The translations under genes and the position numbers were made by a program. Shown here in pieces: positions 39,368 to 44,345 of a stretch of DNA of 44,345 nucleotides. Every line of letters begins with the position of its first letter. The stretch's first letter is position 1. The DNA lies in the NCBI GenBank assembly GCA_026770575.1, contig MU657188.1, positions 18,820 through 63,164 of the forward strand. The letters are read 5' to 3'. Below the pieces are notes generated by a model. It searched no databases and was not told the origin of the DNA. It was given only the letters and a program-made list of their open reading frames with translations. The stretch comes from Pelagophyceae sp. CCMP2097 (lineage: Eukaryota; Sar; Pelagophyceae).

Positions 39368-40077
39368 CTGCTCGCTGGTTTCGTGCCGCGGTGGCTCCAC
39401 GGCGAAAACGTCAGACGGATAGCCTCCCGCCCGTGGCACGGTCCCGTGCGAGCGTCGCGAGTGAGTCACGGTCGTGCGGGAACACCATTTCCGGAGAGGG
39501 AGAGAAATTCCGTTGGTCTCAAGATTTGATTGGATTTGGCACTGCGTCCGGTAAGGGCCACTCCGTAGGGGCTACAATTGTAAGCCCAAGGTGTTGTCGG
39601 TCCCGGAGGGTCGGCGCGGCGCGGCGTGCGGACTACGAGCTCGAGATGCACCGATGCAAGTCGTGATGCCACCCTGTCCGGTTGATATGAAAATACCTCT
39701 CTCTCGAAGAACCTTTAAGGTTGAGGTCCCTTTGGGGTTAAAAGGGTTTCTTCCCAAGCTTGTTTGCACGGGAGCCAGGCGCCCGAGAGCCGTCGGAGGT
39801 GTCGAGGCGGAAGGAATGCCGTCGAGGTGTTGGAGTACAAAGGTACTTTCAGAAGAGGAGGAGCCAGGTTCAACCCCTTGGAATGCAGAGGCGGCCGCTT
39901 CCAGAAGATTGACATTACCGACGCACGCGCCGCGCGCCTCGCCGCCCGAAGGGCGCCACCGAGGTAAAGGGGCCACTTTAAAAAAGGCGCCACGGCATTC
40001 GTTGCGTTGCGCACTCGGCTGTCGACGACGCACCGCCCGCTGCCCGACGCACCGCCCGCCGCCCGCTTAGAGCCAGA
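39368..40077. other. No supportable gene
   Basis: Two mutually overlapping candidate readings: plus 39764-39967 (VEVLEYKGTFRRGGARFNPL) and minus 39715-40033. I cannot choose between them. 39597-39640 (tcggtcccggagggtcggcg) resembles the sequence upstream of the MYND copies at 5658 and 26703. Confidence 0.35.
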
Positions 40078-40656
40078 CCATGGAGTTTGCGTCAAAGGCC
40101 CGGTCCGCGACGACGCGGAGGAGGCCTAGGGCGACGGCGAGATGAGGGTAGGACGGTAGGACGGGGGTATGTTGGGGTATGCCGGGGGACGGCCCCTCGC
40201 GCCGGAAGCGGACGACGACGCCGCGACGCCGCCTCTTGGCGCCCCCGGGTCCCCCGCCCGATGCCGACGCGGGTCGCGGCCTTTGTCGAGAAAGAGAGTT
40301 CGCACGTCGCTCGGAGCGCCACAATCGCCTTCCAAAGAGGCCTGCAGCGCCAGCGATATGGCGGCGAGGTGCATCTCTGCGTCTTCGTCGACGGGCACGG
40401 TGGTGGTCCAGGAAAGTGGTAATAGCGCGAAACGGAACCCGTTTGCGGCAACGGGGCAGTCCAAGAGGCGTCGAAGACCCACGGAGTCGAGCGCCGCCAC
40501 GTACGGCGCGCCGACGCCGCCGTCGAACATGGTCGTCCCCGGCGAAACGCAGGCGCAGGCCACTTGCGCTAAAAGACCGTCGAGCGCGGCGCCGTCGAGG
40601 CCGGCGGCGTCGAGGCCGGGCGCGCCGTTTTCGGGGTCGCGGCGGCGGTGGTACAA
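40078..40656 (-). CDS. Hypothetical protein, partial model
   Basis: A minus-strand frame rich in Ala/Leu/Val/Asp reads AALDGLLAQVACACVSPGTT, GGVGAPYVAALDSVGLRRLL and HLAAISLALQASLEGDCG. A second frame ends YPHLAVALGLLRVVADRAFD then ANSMVWL and a TAA at 40078. An intron probably joins them near 40130-40260, with CCCTAG as a possible acceptor. No ATG opens the first frame, so the 5' end is unresolved. No family recognised. It is the next gene downstream of the YecM-like gene on the same strand. Confidence 0.4.
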
Positions 40657-40764
40657 CCTAGCGTTGCGACATTTTCCGGGACGCGCCCGACTATGCGGCG
40701 CCGGCGATGGCCGCCTAGCCGTATAAAAGGCGCTCTTCTTCGCCGTGACTCTTGGACGCGGCCC

Positions 40765-41536
40765 TCACTCTGCGAGCGCGCGGACGGCGACGAAGGCCTC
40801 TGGCACTGGTTCGACGCCGTGCGTGGCTTCAAATTGGCAGACTTTGGCGAGCGTCGTAGCATGGAATTTGACTGCCGTTTCTTCAGTGAGTTGCAGGCTA
40901 AAGTCACAATTAACCGCCTTCCCCGCCGCCCTCCCGTCCAACTCCAGCCACGGATGTTCCGACGCGAATCGGCGGATGGCGGCGTCGCCCATCGGGTTTG
41001 CGTCGACGCCGGGGAGGCCCACGACGAGCTCTGCGTGCTCCTATCGCACGGTCAACGAAGGCGTCCCGCCCTTTGAAACCGTCGGGTAAGGCACTCACGA
41101 GGCCAGAAGCGTAGGCGCTGCCCGCCTTTGGGCAGGGCACCTGCGGCCGGGCGTTGCGGCGCGGTCGACGAAGCACTTTCATCCAGTCTGAGAAGCGTGA
41201 ACGCACCTCGATGCATTCGATCGACCCGCTTTCGGTCCGGAGCGGTTCGTTTAGCAACACCGTGGAGATGGGCCGGCCGCCGATCATGCCCTCGACGAGG
41301 ATTCTGCCGTAGGTTGGCGTTAACGAGTGGATGACGGAAGCATATTCCAGATGTGTGGCACACCGAAAGCAAATGTGGTCCATTTCAAACTTTTCATCGA
41401 CTTGCTGTTTCGCCAGCAGGCCGCGCAGGCGGCCGACGAAGGCGGCGTAATCGCCGATGACGCGCTCGATGCCGGCGTTGCCGACGACGCCCTCGAGGCC
41501 CGCATGAGCGCCCATGATCATCCGCCGCACGCGCAT
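40765..41536 (-). CDS. YecM-like VOC-superfamily protein
   Basis: Three exons: 41536-41207, 41140-41099 and 41040-40765. The introns are 66 bp (GTGCGT...CCGCAG) and 58 bp (GTGAGT...CGATAG), both phase 0, giving 215 aa. The splices restore the family signature: DHICFRCAT near the N terminus, GRPISTVLLNEPL, then IEVPCP|KAGSAYASGL|EHAELVVG, and the end NCDFSLQLTEETAVKFH. These match bacterial YecM (PF06185): metal-site-like DHI, E-H-X-E and K-F-H positions. The enzyme activity of YecM is not established. The start is the first ATG that gives a family-length N terminus. Intron content shows a eukaryotic gene of probably bacterial ancestry. Confidence 0.82.
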
Positions 41537-42340
41537 AAAGAGGCGCACAGCCGCGCGCCGGGGCAGAGGCAGAGGCTCCGACGCGGCGCGGCTGCGCAGC
41601 GGCGCGGCGTGCGGCCCGAGGCGTGCGAGCCGCGTCTTCTTTTTCGTGCCTTTTCGCTAAAACGCGACTTGTATTTGAGGTCCGTTGAAGAAGCGTCCGA
41701 TTTAAAGCCCGTTTACAATTGTAAGAAGGCGTCTGGTGTTTCAAATGTGCGGTCCTGTCGTCGGCCCGGGATGCTTGGCGTGGCGCTGCGTCGGCGCGGC
41801 GGCGGCGAGTGGTGCGCGGGGGACGATACGGACGAGGAGTCTGACGATGCGACTTTGCCCTCGACCCTCGCAGACTGGGCTGGCGCGCCGCGGACTCCGT
41901 CTGCAGCGTCAGCGCGATCGACGTGGCGTTTTGGACTTTCCCAGCGACGCCGGAGACGGCGCGGTGTCCCGGCGACGGCGCGGCGGCGCGGCTCGCTTCT
42001 CGCGTCGGCGTTCGCCGTCGCGCGCGGCCGTCGGAAGAAAACGCCGCGCGGCGGCCATCGTTACTAACTCAGAACTGTTTTGCTGTGACGGAAAATGGTT
42101 TGCATTCTACACAAGGCTGGTAAAAACGTAAATTTGGCCCCCAGGGAACATGTTTGGAACAACGTTTCCAGGCTATTTCATAAAACATCCAAAAACACGT
42201 GAATAAAACATGCCACGGCGACTGCATCCGAGGCGGGACGTGCCAATCACCTCGCCTACGTCCAAGGAGCCGTGTAAAGTCGTTAACTGCCCTGCGGATT
42301 GAATCCTAAATATTATCCCAATTTGAGTTATTCATCTCTC
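41537..42340. other. Upstream of the YecM-like gene, no confident gene
   Basis: Frames on the plus strand are Arg-rich and low-complexity (LRLQRQRDRRGVLDF, DDTDEESDDATLPSTLADWA). A 35-codon ATG ORF at 42094-42201 (MVCILHKAGKNVNLAPREHV) sits where base composition turns AT-rich. I cannot tell whether any is translated. Confidence 0.35.
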
Positions 42341-42349
42341 CGAGAGGGC

Positions 42350-42535
42350 TCTCCAGAGGTCCAGCCGGCGGCCCCGGTGGTGCCACACGCGGGGGAACAA
42401 GAACACGTGTTTTTTCCCCGGTGGTGGGAACAAAACAAACACGTGTTTTTGAGGACCCGAAGGGTCCTTGCCGTTTATTCAACGTCAGTTTACGGCAAGG
42501 GCCCTTCGGGTCCTTTGATTGAAGGATTACCAGGG
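42350..42535. repeat. Cluster of ACACGTGTTT repeats and a 23-bp hairpin
   Basis: aacacgtgttttt occurs twice (about 42400 and 42437) in near-duplicated surroundings (ggtggtgggaaca). 42452-42474 pairs with 42492-42514 in a 23-bp stem with one mismatch and a 17-nt loop. Possible transcription terminator-like hairpin or a mobile element end. Confidence 0.6.
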
Positions 42536-42542
42536 GCAATTA

Positions 42543-42578
<36 letters not shown>

Positions 42579-42590
42579 CGTCTGTCTGTC
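42543..42590. repeat. (TCTG)n microsatellite
   Basis: About twelve TCTG/TGTC tetramers with two substitutions. Confidence 0.95.
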
Positions 42591-42636
42591 GCCCAGCAAA
42601 TCCGAGGTTCCACCTTTGGGAAGAAAAAGGCAGCAA

Positions 42637-42830
42637 CTCGGCCGATTTAGCGATTGGTGGTTGATGCGATTGCTAAAATTGGGAGTTGAGGTCGAGCAGG
42701 AGCCTCATTGGAATCATCATAGAAGAAGTTTTTGGTCACAGGTTCGAATCTGGTCGGCCGCAAAAAAAAGAAAAAAGAAAGCTCAATAAGAAATAAAATA
42801 ATAAAAATAAAGATAAGGAGGATTTGAAAG
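42637..42830 (+). other. tRNA-like sequence with A-rich tail, SINE candidate
   Basis: TAGCGATTGGTGG (42648-42660) resembles a box A, and GGTTCGAATCT near 42731 is an almost perfect box B. tcggccg before box A pairs with cggccgc after the T loop at six of seven positions, as an acceptor stem would, and a D-arm of TTAG/TTGA can form. The box A-box B interval is about 70-85 nt with no clean anticodon arm, so it is not a normal tRNA. It is followed by aaaaaaaagaaaaaag and more than 60 nt of A-rich sequence. This is the layout of a tRNA-derived SINE. Confidence 0.4.
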
Positions 42831-43249
42831 TTCAGCGATTAGTTAAATAATTTCAATTATTTACGTGGGCATTGCAATGGGATTTGGCTGTATCCTTCGG
42901 GTCCCCCGTGTGCCTCCGGCGCGCTCTTGTAATTAGGGATTTGATCAAAACAACGTTTTACCTTATTACCAGCCTTGATTCTACATGTAGTGCAATTGGC
43001 CAAGGAGGACTTTGCGCAGCGTTCGCGCGACGCGCGGCGACGTTAGTTGTCGGCGCAGCGACGCGCGCGTTGCCGGTTCGCCGCGCGGCTGCGGCGGTGT
43101 ACTGCGGCCGCGGTCCGGCGGCGGCTGCGTCAAAGCGAAACAGACCAGCATAAGTAACGGGTGGCCGCTGCGCGGCGCTTTCTTTGCGTGCGGCCGCGGC
43201 GCGACCGACTGCGGCGGCTCGTGTCGGGCATCAACGGCGCGGTAAGAAG
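42831..43249. other. Transition from AT-rich to CpG-rich sequence
   Basis: No gene recognised. Base composition changes sharply near 43000, from AT-rich to an Ala/Arg-type GCGCGG-rich stretch ending at an X element. Confidence 0.4.
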
Positions 43250-43440
43250 CTGGGTTGCCGTATGGAGCCCCATATGGGGCCCCATGAGCCTATATTGGGT
43301 AGACTGGACCCCATACGGCCCGGTGGGGCCCCATACGGAACTGCGCGGGCGACACCAAGGGCTCGGCGAGCCATCTGACGACGACGAAGACGACCAGCCG
43401 CCGAGCCCGAGGCCGTCGACGCCGAGCCGCCCGAACGATA
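43250..43440. mobile_element. X-family element, 3'-truncated copy
   Basis: ctgggttgccgtatgg start, CCCCATATGGGGCCCC palindromes replacing the CCTACG type, then the core encoding GLGEPSDDDEDDQPPSPRPS followed by TPSR as in 18679. It ends where the Y element begins. Confidence 0.6.
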
Positions 43441-43454
43441 AGGGCCCCCGTAGG

Positions 43455-43620
43455 AGCTCTAAGGATTTGTCGGTTTCGTAACTGCCCAAAAGAACGTTCC
43501 CAAAATGGCATTTTTTGAACGTTGACGGGACACGGAGATGAAGGTACCAGCGTGTTCGCGCCGCCGCCGCGGTCACGTGGTTGTCGTATCCTCCTTGTAT
43601 GCGTCGCCGCAGGCCTGGCG
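43455..43620. repeat. Y element, copy 2
   Basis: Counterpart of 19395-19570. Here it follows an X element directly. Confidence 0.5.
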
Positions 43621-43625
43621 TCGCA

Positions 43626-44345
43626 TTTCGCTGGGATGCCGCCGTCAAAGATCGGCCTCCAGAGAAAGAAAGAAAACGTTTCAAAATGATTCTTTTTCAA
43701 GAAAAAAAATGACGTCAAAAAAATGAAAATCAACGAAATTTTCAAAGGTGGCTAATTAAGACGAGAGGGCCAAATCCGAAACCGCGGCGTCAAGGCGCGT
43801 CCAACGCGCTACTTTTTACCGTAAATGGCTTTGTTAAAAAAAAGCCAAATATTTCTGATTTTTTCAAAGTGGTTCTACAAGGGGGATCGGCAATAACCCA
43901 AAGGACTTTCTGCCAATTGCAGCATTCGTCGGGGCTGTTTTGATCCCGTTGAGGGTGGTAGAGGACGTCGCGCTGAGTCCCATGATGCCCGATCCCACAA
44001 AAATGGTCTGTTAAAAACGCTCAAACTGAAAATAAAAAGTCAGTTTTGGCTCGTCTGAAGCGCCAATCGCGGCAATCGTGCGGGATCGGTCATTTACCAC
44101 CCCCGTACGTATGGACCCGCCCCGTCACATAGTCAGAATTTCGATTCGTGAGGTCCTGCGATAGGCAGCCGGGCCCGAACCTTTCCGATAGAGGAAGCAA
44201 AATCAAGTCAAAATCAAGGTAAGGAGGCAAATCGAGATTTTATCAAGTCCACAATATTGGGGGAAGCGCTTGTTCACGCCCTTGCAAGGCGCCCTTCTCG
44301 AGGCTGATCATTTCACGGACACCCCAGGGGACAGGGAAGCCCATA
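43626..44345. other. AT-richer end of window, no confident gene
   Basis: Poly-A and poly-T tracts. A short open stretch at 43897-44014 translates to DFLPIAAFVGAVLIPLRVVE and ends MVC-stop. It could be a membrane-spanning exon, but nothing supports it further. The 3' edge (gcccttgcaaggcgcccttc) looks like the start of another minisatellite. Confidence 0.35.

Noticed and set aside
40722..40729. TATAAAAG box
   Set aside because: It points along the plus strand between two minus-strand genes. No plus-strand gene follows within a sensible distance.
42637..42760. Functional tRNA gene
   Set aside because: Box B is good, but no anticodon arm of proper geometry forms and the T stem has a mismatch. 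I keep it only as a tRNA-like or SINE candidate.

Overview
The window looks like nuclear DNA of a GC-rich eukaryotic alga. Several genes are split by very short spliceosomal introns (42-90 bp, donors mostly GTGAG or GTGCG). The gene families are helicases with long helicase-associated (HA) repeat tails, MYND finger-Sel1 proteins, BTB-kelch proteins and a secreted subtilase. That mix is typical of stramenopile algae. A pelagophyte such as Aureococcus is my best guess, but this is inferred from family composition, not from a search. A run of 285 N (15279-15563) shows that it is a draft assembly.

Layout. Positions 1-316 are a palindrome-ended mobile element beginning at the first base. From 560 to 4242, pieces of genes on the minus strand are embedded in 13-15 bp minisatellites; two of them look like the two halves of one NAD(P)-binding Rossmann gene. 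A decayed MYND-Sel1 gene (4605-5657) and a small TIR element (6100-6486) follow. An intact HA-repeat helicase occupies 6860-10486 and a partial Ulp1-like protease 11150-11659. From 11.9 to 13.1 kb is the first copy of a composite satellite. A second broken MYND-Sel1 copy (13.96-15.08 kb), the gap, more minisatellites, TIR elements and fragments of the helicase 3' end run to 20.7 kb. A second HA helicase spans 20705-26053; its single predicted intron (2124 bp) is built of the composite satellite. A truncated BTB-kelch gene lies at 27.8-28.6 kb, and a duplicate of the helicase exon 1/intron junction at 29.1-29.5 kb. The best single gene is a secreted subtilase (30281-32950). Satellite fills 33.1-35.5 kb. 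A full-length BTB-kelch gene (37356-38768), an unknown gene (38805-39367), an unknown ORF (40078-40656) and a three-exon YecM-like gene (40765-41536) follow. The last 2.5 kb hold hairpins, microsatellites, a tRNA-like sequence with an A-rich tail, and copies of the dispersed elements.

The genes do not form a pathway. The region reads as a recombining, repeat-rich part of the genome in which expanded families (helicase, MYND-Sel1, kelch) are duplicated, truncated and invaded by a few related repeat families. The clearest functional consequence is the helicase intron made of satellite, with three evenly spaced candidate acceptors that keep the reading frame.
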